Under the pieces are notes generated by a model, which was not told where the DNA came from, did not search any database, and saw only the letters and a list, made by a program, of their open reading frames with translations. This document shows positions 23,885 through 31,335 of a stretch of 32,975 bases of DNA, piece by piece. Where the stretch lies: positions 1-32,975 of the forward strand of contig NZ_SSMZ01000210.1 in NCBI RefSeq assembly GCF_004799395.1. Direction: 5' to 3'. The position numbers and the translations under genes were made by a program. How positions within the stretch are numbered: position 1 is the stretch's first letter; each line of letters opens with the position of its first letter. This stretch comes from Phenylobacterium sp. (lineage in GTDB: Bacteria; Pseudomonadota; Alphaproteobacteria; Caulobacterales; Caulobacteraceae).

Positions 23885-24928
23885 TCATCGACCACGATCC
23901 AGGTCTGGCGACCGCCTGCCCCGGTCAAGGTCATTCGCCAGCAGGCGGGCGTTGGCGGCAAGCAGTTGGCGCGCCAAGGCCTGCCGCTGGCTCTCCACCC
24001 GCGGCATCTCCTTGACCCAAGCGAGGACCGCGCGCCCAAGAACCTGGTCGTCCGGCTCCCCCGAGGCGATCAACAGCTTGGCCTGCGCCAGGTAGAGGCC
24101 GCGGATTCGAGCCTGCCGACGGGCGATCTGGATCTCCCACGCCCGTGGCTCGGCCTCGCCGCCGAACGCCGCCATCGCCGCCTCGCGGTAGGCGTCCCGC
24201 TGGACCCGTCCCACCGTTCCTCGCCCCGCCTCCTGACGCTCGCGTATCTTCCACAGCGCCGTACCGGCCTTCAACGTCACGCCGCGCGCGCGGCGCGGCG
24301 TGGCTTCAGCCAGAACGCCGCGCTCGCGGAGCGCATACGCGAAGACCCGCCGCCAGGCGTCGAAGTCCGCCATGTTGGGATGGAGCCGTTGACCCTGGTC
24401 GCCCAGGGCGCGGATGGTCAGATGGACATGCGGTTGCCGCGTGTCGGTGTGCAGCACGAAGACGTAGTCGAAGGGGTCGGCGAGGAGCTCGCGGGCGAAG
24501 ACGCGAGAAGCGTCGCGGACCGCTGAGGCATCGGTCGCCGCCGGCATGGACAACACGATCGAAAGGCTAAACGGCGTGTTGACGCGGCGACGGCTATCCA
24601 CCTCGGCGATGGCGCTCCAGTCGTCAGCCAGCTCCCGAACCGCATTCCGGCCGGCGATCGAACAACCGTCGCGGTCTTCCATCTCCAGCTCGCCCTTTCG
24701 AGAGATGTAGTCGAGTTGATCTCGGAGATTGGCCGCCGTGTGCGTGCACCCTGTGATCTTGACCACAACCTCCGGCGCCCGGCCCGCGATGCGCAGGAGA
24801 CGCGCACGGGTGTCATGGTCGCCCTGCGACCCAACGGCGTTCAGCAGAACGGCCGGCGTCCGGCGCCCCGGCCACACCGACGCGCGCCAGACGTCCTCGA
24901 AGCCGGCGACCGTTTGGAACGCCCTCAC
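23885..24928 (-). CDS. Relaxase / mobilisation nuclease (MobA/VirD2-like)
   Basis: A 347-residue relaxase. The metal-binding HUH-type signature is FVLHTDTRQPHVHLTI, with His160, His167 and His169 (pattern HxDT..PHxH). VVVKITG...NLRDQLDYISRKGEL at 55-81 matches the N-terminal relaxase segment; Tyr74 is a candidate nucleophile. The C-terminal part is Arg- and Ala-rich and helical. Such enzymes nick oriT and attach to the 5' end for conjugative transfer. The start is a GTG at 24928 overlapping the mobC-like stop (GTGA), so the pair is translationally coupled. There are no type IV secretion genes, coupling protein, integrase or replication gene in the window, so the element would be mobilisable only in trans, or is a remnant. 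The assignment to a MOBP-like group is tentative. Confidence 0.85.
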   Translation of the reverse strand: MRAFQTVAGFEDVWRASVWPGRRTPAVLLNAVGSQGDHDTRARLLRIAGRAPEVVVKITGCTHTAANLRDQLDYISRKGELEMEDRDGCSIAGRNAVRELADDWSAIAEVDSRRRVNTPFSLSIVLSMPAATDASAVRDASRVFARELLADPFDYVFVLHTDTRQPHVHLTIRALGDQGQRLHPNMADFDAWRRVFAYALRERGVLAEATPRRARGVTLKAGTALWKIRERQEAGRGTVGRVQRDAYREAAMAAFGGEAEPRAWEIQIARRQARIRGLYLAQAKLLIASGEPDDQVLGRAVLAWVKEMPRVESQRQALARQLLAANARLLANDLDRGRRSPDLDRGR

Positions 24929-25449
24929 TCACCGACCTCCCAGTAGGCGAGGTTGCCGGCAAAGGCCTGTCGGACAGCCTGCATCTGCGCGCGGATTTCG
25001 CCCCGCAGGTTTTGGAGACAGGCCAACTGCGAAGCGAGCGAGCCGCCCTCAAGCCCGGTGGCGTTCAGGCCGCGGGCGATTTCGTTCACGTTCACGCCGA
25101 TACGTCGCAGCTCCATCTGCACAGCGAACAGGGATAGCTCGTCCGCACGACAGAAGGTCGGCCGCCCCCGAAGCCGCCGCCGGATGAGGGCGGCGACCCA
25201 GGCACTGGGCGTCAGTCCGAAGTCGCGCGCAGCCGCGTCCAGACCTTGGCCATCGTCGACCGACAGGCGGACTGTCAATTGCACAGGCCGCAACGCGGGC
25301 CGCGCGGTCCCCTGGCCCAACGAGGCGTCGACGCCGACGGCCACCTCGATGAGACGGCGCACGGCAGGCGAACGGCCACCGCGTTCGATCGCCCAACCGT
25401 CAAATCGGCGCGCGAGATCGTCTGGGAGTTTCAACCTGAATTCCGCCAT
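24925..25449 (-). CDS. MobC-like mobilisation accessory protein
   Basis: A 174-residue protein. The N-terminus resembles a ribbon-helix-helix (MAEFRLKLPDDLARRFDGWA...RSPAVRRLIEVA). A second similar segment follows at 58-93 (LTVRLSVDD...LTPSAWVAALIRRRL), and the MobC-family signature LFAVQMELRRIGVNVNEIAR lies at about 107-126. MobC proteins bind near oriT and help the relaxase melt the nick site. It is 5' of and coupled to the relaxase gene. AGGG lies 5 nt upstream of the ATG at 25449. The oriT is expected in the 210-bp gap upstream, where I could find only a weak CAACC...GGTTG inverted repeat. Confidence 0.8.
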   Translation of the reverse strand: MAEFRLKLPDDLARRFDGWAIERGGRSPAVRRLIEVAVGVDASLGQGTARPALRPVQLTVRLSVDDGQGLDAAARDFGLTPSAWVAALIRRRLRGRPTFCRADELSLFAVQMELRRIGVNVNEIARGLNATGLEGGSLASQLACLQNLRGEIRAQMQAVRQAFAGNLAYWEVGE

Positions 25450-25644
25450 GCCGCCCTACGCGCGAAAGGCCGCCGCCGCGGCCAGGGGAGGAAAGTTTGC
25501 CGGTCCATGCGGCGCTGACGAGAGCGTAGACCTACCCCCCGGCGTCAACCTGTCTGGCGGCGGTTGGGTGAAATCTGCGTCTGACCTCCTCCCGTCGCGC
25601 CCCTGGCCAGCAGCGGGACTTCACAGGGACCTGCGACGTTGGTA

Positions 25645-25660
25645 ATTATCCGGGTATAAT
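25645..25660 (+). promoter_or_regulatory. AT-rich palindromic element abutting the DUF2239 start codon
   Basis: ATTAT-CCGGGT-ATAAT is a 5-bp inverted repeat around a CCGGGT core and ends one base before the ATG at 25662. It stands out in GC-rich surroundings and contains a perfect TATAAT. No Shine-Dalgarno sequence is visible, so it may be an operator overlapping the translation start, or part of a promoter that implies a different start. I cannot name a regulator. Confidence 0.4.
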
Positions 25661-25661
25661 A

Positions 25662-26249
25662 ATGAAGCGTGACACCGACCCCGAAGCTCTCGCCCAGAGC
25701 ACCTTCGCCGCCTTCGCCGGCGATCGCCTGATCGCCCGCGGCGACCTGACCAGGGTCGTGCGGGCGGCTCACGCCCATGGCGACCACGCGCTGCTGGTCC
25801 TGGAGGACCTGACGGGGCGGGTCGTCGACCTGGACCTACGCGGGTCAGCGGACGAGGCCGCAGCCAAGGTCGCGCCTGACGCCGAGCCGGCAAAACCCGT
25901 CCGCGGCCGCCCGAGGCTAGGGGTCACCGCCCGCGAGGTGACGCTCCTGCCGCGGCATTGGACCTGGCTGGCCACCCAGCCCGGCGGCGCCTCGGCGACA
26001 ATCCGGCGGCTGGTCGATGAGGCGCGCCGCCATTCCGGAGCCGCCGACACCATGCGCCTGGCGCAAGAGGCGACCTATCGCGCCATGACGATCCTGGCGG
26101 GGAACCTGCCCGGCTACGAAGACGCTGTGCGGGCGCTGTACGCGGGGGATTTCGAGCGTTTGCCCGGCCTCACCGCTGACTGGCCGCCGGATATCGCCGC
26201 CTATGTCCTGGGGCTGGCGGCGACGGCGCGCGTCGCCGGAAAGACCTAA
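25662..26249 (+). CDS. DUF2239 family protein
   Basis: A 195-residue soluble protein of unknown function. The N-terminal STFAAFAGDRLIARGDL and the central GRPRLGVTAREVTLLPRHW followed by GGASATIRRLVDEARR are the family hallmarks; the latter resembles a DNA-binding ribbon-helix-helix-like stretch, which is inference. The C-terminus is helical (RAMTILAGNLPGYEDAVRAL). The ATG at 25662 lacks an obvious Shine-Dalgarno sequence and sits against an AT-rich palindrome; the family N-terminus begins around residue 12, so the start cannot be much further downstream. It is divergent from mobC and followed 39 bp later by the SRAP gene, possibly one transcript. Confidence 0.8.
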   Translation: MKRDTDPEALAQSTFAAFAGDRLIARGDLTRVVRAAHAHGDHALLVLEDLTGRVVDLDLRGSADEAAAKVAPDAEPAKPVRGRPRLGVTAREVTLLPRHWTWLATQPGGASATIRRLVDEARRHSGAADTMRLAQEATYRAMTILAGNLPGYEDAVRALYAGDFERLPGLTADWPPDIAAYVLGLAATARVAGKT

Positions 26250-26288
26250 GGCGTATCGCGCCGCCTATCGAGAAACAAGCTTACTACG

Positions 26289-26840
26289 ATGTGCAACGAG
26301 TACCGGTTCAAGCAGTCGCTCGACCACCTCGCCGACAGCTTCAGCCAGCTGAACATTCCGCTCCATTGGGCGGCCGGCGCGCCGAACCTGGAGCCGCGCG
26401 ACTCCATCCGCCCGACCGATCCGGCGCCGATCCTCGTGGGCTCGCCGGACGGCGCCGAGCTGAAGCAGCTCCGCTGGGGTTTCGCCAACCCGCACAACGG
26501 CGGGCCGATCATCAACTTCCGCTCGGACGGCCGCCGTTTCGCCACCGGCCGTTGCCTGATCCCCGCCGACGGCTTCTATGAATTCACCGGCGCCAGGGCG
26601 CCGAAGTCGAAATGGCTGTTCACCGCCGCAGACGACAGCCTCTTCTGCATCGCCGGTCTGGCGCGCGAGGACCGTTTCACCATGCTGACCATGGAGCCCG
26701 GTCCGGACATCGCGCCCTATCACAACCGCCAGGTCGTCATCCTGCCGCGTGAGCAATGGGCAGCCTGGCTCGGCGCCTCGCCGGACGCGAAAATCCCCGC
26801 GCTTCCGGCCGGCAGCCTGAATGTGGTGCAGATCCGCTAG
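26289..26840 (+). CDS. SRAP domain protein (YedK/HMCES-like abasic-site crosslinking protein), variant
   Basis: A 183-residue protein. Cys2, exposed after Met removal, forms a thiazolidine crosslink with abasic sites in single-stranded DNA in characterised members. The other active-site positions appear as Asn76 (NFRSDG), Glu98 (PADGFYEF) and His145 (APYHNRQVVIL). The region around Asn76 departs from the usual NARxE motif, and the protein is shorter than YedK (about 220), so it belongs to a divergent branch. The family often accompanies SOS genes, but no LexA box was found here. It converges with the DUF3126 gene; a GCCCTAGGGC palindrome lies at the junction (26851-26860). Confidence 0.82.
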   Translation: MCNEYRFKQSLDHLADSFSQLNIPLHWAAGAPNLEPRDSIRPTDPAPILVGSPDGAELKQLRWGFANPHNGGPIINFRSDGRRFATGRCLIPADGFYEFTGARAPKSKWLFTAADDSLFCIAGLAREDRFTMLTMEPGPDIAPYHNRQVVILPREQWAAWLGASPDAKIPALPAGSLNVVQIR

Positions 26841-26853
26841 GGGGCACGACGCC

Positions 26854-27060
26854 CTAGGGCAGATCTTCCGCCAGGATCGCCATCTCGAACATGAACGAGC
26901 CGTCGCCGTCCTCGTCCTCGAAGACCACGCCGACGAATTCCTCGCCGATATAGACCTCGGCGCTATCCTTCTGCTTCGGACGCGGCGTCAGCGCGATGCG
27001 GGCGTTGGCGAAGGTGCCGCGCAGGTGGCCCTCGAGCTTCCGGATCATTCGTTCGTCCAC
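26854..27060 (-). CDS. DUF3126 family protein
   Basis: A 68-residue small protein (MDERMIRKLEGHLRGTFANA...) rich in acidic residues near the C-terminus (FEDEDGDGSFMFEMAIL). The function is unknown. As I recall, it is commonly encoded next to cysE in alphaproteobacteria, and so it is here, 80 bp downstream of cysE on the same strand. The start is a GTG at 27060, supported by AAGGAG 7 nt upstream (27068-27073), rather than the internal ATG at 27048. Confidence 0.8.
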   Translation of the reverse strand: MDERMIRKLEGHLRGTFANARIALTPRPKQKDSAEVYIGEEFVGVVFEDEDGDGSFMFEMAILAEDLP

Positions 27061-27067
27061 GCCGTCA

Positions 27068-27073
27068 CTCCTT
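27068..27073 (-). promoter_or_regulatory. Ribosome binding site deciding the DUF3126 GTG start
   Basis: AAGGAG on the minus strand, 7 nt before GTG at 27060. The alternative ATG at 27048 has no comparable site. Confidence 0.7.
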
Positions 27074-27140
27074 GAGCCTCAAAAGCGGCGCGAACCTAGC
27101 CGGTCACGCCGCCCACGAAAACCAGGAACGGCGTAAAACC

Positions 27141-27977
27141 TCAGATCACGTAGTCGTAGACCGTCTCGGCGAGCGTGTGGTCCATGCTTCGGGCCGGCTC
27201 GTCGCAGGTCGGGCAGTTGACCAGGCGGGCCGGAACGCCCGCCGCCGTGCAGCCCGCCGGCACCGGCTTCAGGACCACCGAGCCCGAGGCGATCTTGGCG
27301 TAATCGCCGATCTCGATGTTGCCCAGCACCTTGGCGCCAGCGCCCAGCAGGACGCCCTTGCCGATCTTCGGGTGGCGGTCGCCGCGCTCGGCGCCCGTGC
27401 CGCCAAGCGTCACGCCCTGCAGCATGGAGACGTCGTCGCCGATCACCGCGGTCTCACCGATCACGATGCCCGTGCCATGGTCGATGAAGACGCCGCGCCC
27501 GATACGGGTCGCAGGATGGATATCCACCTGGAAGAGCTCGCTCATCCGGCTTTGCAGATAGAGCGCCAGCGTCTCGCGGCCCTCTTCCCACAGCCAATGG
27601 GCCACACGCTGCGTCTGCAGCGCCAGGAAGCCCTTGAAGAACAGGAACGGCTGCAGGTAGCCCTTGCAGGCCGGATCACGCTCGAACACCGCCTTCAGGT
27701 CGGCCTCGGCGGTGGAAACCAGGGCCGGATTGGCGGCGTAGGCGTCCTCGGCGATCTCGCGGATGCTCATGGCGCGCAATTCCTGGTCGCCCAGCTTGCG
27801 CGCGAGTTGATAGCTCAGCGCGCCATCCAGCGTCTTGTGGTTCAGGATCACGGCGGCCAAGAGGCTCGCCAGCGCGGCCTCCTTCTGGCCCGCGGCCTCG
27901 GCTTCGTTCCGCAGCGCCGCCCAAACCGGCGGCGCTTCGGCCGGGTCGACGATTTCCAGGCGTTGTTGCTGGCTCAT
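27141..27977 (-). CDS. cysE: Serine O-acetyltransferase
   Basis: A 278-residue enzyme that makes O-acetylserine from serine and acetyl-CoA, the first step of cysteine synthesis. The N-terminal helical domain includes ILNHKTLDGALSYQLARKLG. The C-terminal left-handed beta-helix (hexapeptide repeats) carries the catalytic pair Asp152 (VDIHPATRIG) and His167 (FIDHGTG), then MLQGVTLGGTG and AAGVPARLV. The C-terminal tail ends in Ile (YDYVI), the residue CysK commonly binds in the cysteine synthase complex. ATG 27977 is chosen over an ATG 18 bp upstream because GGGAGGA lies at 27982-27988. It lies 29 bp after the NUDIX gene, which suggests NUDIX-cysE-DUF3126 co-transcription. Confidence 0.96.
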   Translation of the reverse strand: MSQQQRLEIVDPAEAPPVWAALRNEAEAAGQKEAALASLLAAVILNHKTLDGALSYQLARKLGDQELRAMSIREIAEDAYAANPALVSTAEADLKAVFERDPACKGYLQPFLFFKGFLALQTQRVAHWLWEEGRETLALYLQSRMSELFQVDIHPATRIGRGVFIDHGTGIVIGETAVIGDDVSMLQGVTLGGTGAERGDRHPKIGKGVLLGAGAKVLGNIEIGDYAKIASGSVVLKPVPAGCTAAGVPARLVNCPTCDEPARSMDHTLAETVYDYVI

Positions 27978-28006
27978 CTGGTCCTCCCGCCCCATCAGGC
28001 GTCCCC

Positions 28007-28621
28007 CTATCCTAGCATGGCCCGCGCCAAAGCGCCCGGCAAAGCCCCTTCTTGGGCCATATGGTAGCCCCTGAGCAGCATCGCCACCGTCAGCATGTCA
28101 GGAAGATATCCGGCCATCGCCGCGTCCAGCGCCTCGCGGAAGGGCACCCGCGCCATGACGATCGCTTCGGTCTCGTCGGCGGCATGGCCCGCGGTCGCTG
28201 GCGACAACCCCAGCGCCAGAAAGCCGATCATGCGCTCGTCGGTGACCGAGTTGGACAGTTGCACGCGCATCACCTCGCGCCACTCCGCGGCGGCCAGTCC
28301 GGTCTCCTCGGCCAGTTCGCGCTTGGCGCCCTCCAGCGGATCCTCGTCCAGCGGCGCGCCACCCTCCGGCAGCTCCCAGCTGTAGTCGCCCAAGGGGAAC
28401 CGGTGCTGACCCACCAGCACGATGGTCCCGTCCTCATGGATCGGCAGCACCGCCACCGCCAGGTTCTTGAACCGAACCAACCCATAGGGGGACGGCCGGC
28501 CGGTGGGCGCGATAGCCGTCTGCTCGATCACCCGGATCCAGCCGCTCTCGAACGCCAGGCGCTCGACCCCCGGCTTCCAGGGCTCGCCATGCGGCTGCAG
28601 CCAGGCGGGTTTGTCGGCCAT
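28007..28621 (-). CDS. NUDIX hydrolase (ADP-ribose pyrophosphatase-like)
   Basis: A 204-residue NUDIX protein. The box is complete: Gly87, Glu93, then RELAEETGL (101-109), matching GX5EX7REUXEEXGU. The flanking sequence (FKNLAVAVLPIHEDG, GQHRFPLGDYSWELPEGG) is typical of the ADP-ribose or nucleotide-sugar hydrolase group, which splits NDP-X into NMP and phosphate-X. The exact substrate is unknown. AAAGG is directly before the ATG and GGAGAGG lies 13 nt away, so neither Shine-Dalgarno candidate is ideally spaced. It is divergent from the nitroreductase gene with 86 bp between. Confidence 0.88.
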   Translation of the reverse strand: MADKPAWLQPHGEPWKPGVERLAFESGWIRVIEQTAIAPTGRPSPYGLVRFKNLAVAVLPIHEDGTIVLVGQHRFPLGDYSWELPEGGAPLDEDPLEGAKRELAEETGLAAAEWREVMRVQLSNSVTDERMIGFLALGLSPATAGHAADETEAIVMARVPFREALDAAMAGYLPDMLTVAMLLRGYHMAQEGALPGALARAMLG

Positions 28622-28707
28622 CCTTTAAGCGCCTCTCCTTGCGGTGCGGGCGGGCGCACCCATAAAGGAGCCATCCTATCGTCTTCTTAAGCCCACGAGG
28701 CCCTCCC

Positions 28708-29325
28708 GTGACCGCCGCCTTGCCGCCCGCCCCGCAATTCGGCGCGCCCGTCCCTCAAGCGCCGGCGCCCGAAGTCCTGCGCTTCCTGGCCACCCGCCGG
28801 TCCGCCTCGGCCGTCACCCTGGCCGAACCGGCGCCGGACGCCGGCGAGCTCGACACCCTGCTGCGCCTCGCCGCGCGGGTTCCCGATCATGGCAAGCTGG
28901 CCCCCTGGCGCTTCGTGATCCTCGAGGGACCGGCCAAGGCGGCCTTCGCCGCGCGCCTGGAGGCGCTCGCCCTCTCGCGGGGCGACCAGACCGCCGCCGC
29001 CAAGCTCGGCAAGCTGAAGATTCCGCCGCTCTGCGTGGCGGTGATCGCCTCGCCCCGGGAAGCCTCGATCCCCGCCTGGGAACAGGAGCTGTCCGCCGGC
29101 GCCGTCTGCACGACCCTGCTCTACGCGGCCCAGGCCCTGGGCTACGGCGCGAACTGGATCACCGACTGGTATGCCTACGACGCCCAGGCCAACGCCGTCC
29201 TCGGCCTCTCGGCTGGGGAACGGGTGGCCGGCTTCGTGTTGATGGGGACGCCTCGGGAACCGCCGATGGAGCGCGAGCGGCCCGACGTCGCGACCCTGGT
29301 CAGCCGCTGGCGCGACGCCGGCTAG
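28708..29325 (+). CDS. Nitroreductase family protein (YdjA-like)
   Basis: A 205-residue FMN-dependent oxidoreductase. The FMN-phosphate motif RRSAS lies at 30-34, with VPDHGKLAPWRFVIL at about 58-72 and CTTLLYAAQALGYGANWIT near 125-143 as in the compact YdjA-type. Family enzymes reduce nitro groups or act on quinones and flavins with NAD(P)H; the substrate is unknown. The start is a GTG at 28708. The N-terminal 20 residues are Pro/Ala-rich. The gene is isolated, divergent from the NUDIX gene and convergent with the SDR gene. Confidence 0.85.
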   Translation: MTAALPPAPQFGAPVPQAPAPEVLRFLATRRSASAVTLAEPAPDAGELDTLLRLAARVPDHGKLAPWRFVILEGPAKAAFAARLEALALSRGDQTAAAKLGKLKIPPLCVAVIASPREASIPAWEQELSAGAVCTTLLYAAQALGYGANWITDWYAYDAQANAVLGLSAGERVAGFVLMGTPREPPMERERPDVATLVSRWRDAG

Positions 29326-29463
29326 ACCTGCTTTCAGGGCGCAGGTCCGCCGCCTGGCCAGACTCCAGAAACCGAGCCCGACACCAAGCGGCGGTTGATC
29401 ATGTCAAACGTCCCGGCCCGGTCTGCACCGCGAGCGGGCTTCGCTCCATCATCCCTACGCCGC

Positions 29464-30183
29464 CTAGGTGAGGAGGCTGCCGCCGTCGACGTGCAGCACC
29501 TGGCCCGTCACGTAGGTCTGGCCGATGAGATAGAGGTAGCCTTCCGCAATCTCCTCCGCCCGGCCGGCGTGGCCGACCGGCAGTCGCGCGGCCTCGGAGG
29601 CGTAGAACGCGTCGCGTGCGGCATCGCCCATGCCGGCCCAGAGGTCTGTCATCACGACGCCGGGCGCGACACAGTTCACCCGCAGGGGCTTCAGTTCCAC
29701 GGCCAGCGCGCGAGTGAGCCCCTCCATCGCGCCGCAGATGCTCGACGCCGCCGCCCAGCCTGGGCCGAGCGGCCGAGCTCCTGCCGTGCCGGAGGTGAAC
29801 ACCATGGAGCCGCCGTCCCGGATCGACTTGCGCGCGTATTTCGCCGCGGTGAGCGCGCCCCAGTATCGCAGCTCGAAAAATCGGCGGACCTTGGCGAGAT
29901 CGGCGTCCAATTCCAGGAGGTCCAGGGGCTCTCCCGCCGTGTAGACGAGGTGATCGAACTCACCCACCGCCTCGAAAAACGCTTCCGTAGCCCTCTCGTC
30001 CGAAAGGTTGACCGCTCGGCCCTCCGCGCCCGGCCCCAGGGCCGCGACCGCCGCCGTCACCCGCGTTTGAGAGCTTGAGCCGACCACGACCCTCGCGTCC
30101 TGTTCAGCGGCGGCCTTGGCGACCGCGAAGCCTATGCCGGACGTGCCGCCGAGCACGACGATGCGTTGTTCATTCAAGGTCAT
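29464..30183 (-). CDS. SDR-fold protein lacking the catalytic Tyr and Lys
   Basis: A 239-residue short-chain dehydrogenase fold. The cofactor glycine motif is LGGTSGIGFA (11-20), Ser131 matches the catalytic Ser (MVFTSGTAG), and VNCVAPGVVMTDLW and the ending GQVLHVDGGSLL match the family. The YxxxK position, normally YxASKAALEGL, reads WAAASSICGAMEGL: aligned on EGL, Tyr becomes Ala146 and Lys becomes Cys150. This argues against normal reductase chemistry; a binding or regulatory role is possible. The start 30183 is preferred to a longer frame (to 30381) because GAGGAG lies 7 nt upstream. It is divergent from the LysR gene, which may control it. Confidence 0.85.
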   Translation of the reverse strand: MTLNEQRIVVLGGTSGIGFAVAKAAAEQDARVVVGSSSQTRVTAAVAALGPGAEGRAVNLSDERATEAFFEAVGEFDHLVYTAGEPLDLLELDADLAKVRRFFELRYWGALTAAKYARKSIRDGGSMVFTSGTAGARPLGPGWAAASSICGAMEGLTRALAVELKPLRVNCVAPGVVMTDLWAGMGDAARDAFYASEAARLPVGHAGRAEEIAEGYLYLIGQTYVTGQVLHVDGGSLLT

Positions 30184-30189
30184 GGCGAA

Positions 30190-30195
30190 CTCCTC
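30190..30195 (-). promoter_or_regulatory. Ribosome binding site deciding the SDR start
   Basis: GAGGAG on the minus strand, 6 nt before the ATG at 30183. The upstream extension of the frame is Arg-rich and runs into the divergent LysR gene. Confidence 0.7.
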
Positions 30196-30249
30196 AGGTT
30201 GGAAGGCGCCACGATCCGCTTTGTCTAAGCCGGAATCCAACGCATCTTT

Positions 30250-30266
30250 GTCATCCCAATGATGAC
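30250..30266. promoter_or_regulatory. Palindromic operator candidate between SDR and LysR genes
   Basis: GTCATC-CCAAT-GATGAC is a perfect 6-bp inverted repeat, centred 21 bp before the LysR ATG and 75 bp from the SDR start. LysR regulators usually bind such sites in divergent promoters. The strict T-N11-A pattern is not met. Confidence 0.45.
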
Positions 30267-30278
30267 GGAAATTCAGCC

Positions 30279-31199
30279 ATGATGTTCGACGCGCGCTTGC
30301 TCTCGGGGGTCGGTGTGATGGCCGCCGTCGTCGAAAACGGCGGCTTCGCCCGCGCGGGCGAAGCCGTCGGATTGACGCCATCGGGGGTCAGCCGGGCCAT
30401 CGCGCGGCTTGAGGCCCGGGTGGGCGCGCGGCTCTTCGACCGGCATCCTCGCATGGTGGCGCTCACCGAGGCCGGCGCGCGCTTCCATGCCGAGGTCGCG
30501 CCGCTCCTGGCCGCCATCGCCGAGGCCGCCGAGACAGCCGCCGCCGACTCCACCCAGGTCCGTGGGCGATTGAAGTTGAGCGTCGATCCGTGGTTCGCGC
30601 GCATCGTGCTCGCGCCGCGACTGCCGGCGCTGCTGGCGCGCTATCCGGAGCTTTCCCTGGAGCTTCGGGTCACCAACGCCTTCGAGGAGATGCTGGGCGG
30701 CGGGGTTGACCTCGCCTTGCGCTTCGGCCCGCCGCCGAATTCAGGCCTGATCGCTCGCAAGCTATCGGAGACGCGCATCCTTACGGTCGCCAACCCGGCT
30801 TACTTGGCCGGCCGCCCCGCGATCCGCGCGCCCGCCGACCTCGCCAGGCACGAGGCGATCCTGTTCCGTGATCCGCAGTCCGGCCGGCCATTCACCTGGG
30901 AGTTCCACCGCGGCGGCAAGACGATCGAAGTCCCTGTCGCCGGCCGCCTCGTGCTGGACGATCCCTCGGCGGCGCTGGCCGCCTGCGAGGCGGGACTGGG
31001 CCTCTTCCAGAGCTTTGAACTCGGGCTTGAGCCCTGGCTGGACAGCGGTCGCCTGGTCACCGTGCTGGGTGATTGGGCGGAGGAGCGCTTCCCGCTCCAC
31101 GCCTACTATGCCTCGCGCCGCCAACTGCCGGCGAAGGTGCGCGCCTTCCTGGATTTCATCGCGCTCAGCCTGGCGTCCGGCGCGAACCGCTCGGCGTAG
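30279..31199 (+). CDS. LysR-family transcriptional regulator
   Basis: A 306-residue regulator. The N-terminal winged helix-turn-helix lies at about 5-65 (LSGVGVMAAVVENGGFARAG, GLTPSGVSRAIARLEARVG, ARLFDRHPRMVALTEAG). The effector-binding domain follows (GRLKLSVDPWF..., GGGVDLALRFG, FTWEFHRGG). It is of the AaeR/PecT-like type, in which LALRFG-PP-SGLIARKL is typical. It probably controls the divergent SDR gene, by context. ATG 30279 is followed by a second ATG at 30282; the longer frame from 30075 overlaps the SDR gene and lacks homology. ACGGAA lies about 8 nt upstream. It may use the palindrome just upstream for autoregulation. Confidence 0.9.
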   Translation: MMFDARLLSGVGVMAAVVENGGFARAGEAVGLTPSGVSRAIARLEARVGARLFDRHPRMVALTEAGARFHAEVAPLLAAIAEAAETAAADSTQVRGRLKLSVDPWFARIVLAPRLPALLARYPELSLELRVTNAFEEMLGGGVDLALRFGPPPNSGLIARKLSETRILTVANPAYLAGRPAIRAPADLARHEAILFRDPQSGRPFTWEFHRGGKTIEVPVAGRLVLDDPSAALAACEAGLGLFQSFELGLEPWLDSGRLVTVLGDWAEERFPLHAYYASRRQLPAKVRAFLDFIALSLASGANRSA

Positions 31200-31325
31200 C
31201 CCAAGGCTGTGCGCCAAAGCCTGACGCCCGATCTGTCGCCCGGGACGCTGGCGGCGCGCAATCGGCGGGCGTGCTCTAGCGACCGTTTTGGCGTGCGCCC
31301 ACATAACCCTCTCAGGTGATGGCAT

Positions 31326-31330
31326 GGAGG
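31326..31330 (+). promoter_or_regulatory. Ribosome binding site deciding the hydrolase start
   Basis: GGAGG lies 5 nt before ATG 31336. It overlaps the alternative ATG at 31324, which therefore cannot use it. Confidence 0.6.
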
Positions 31331-31335
31331 TCGTG

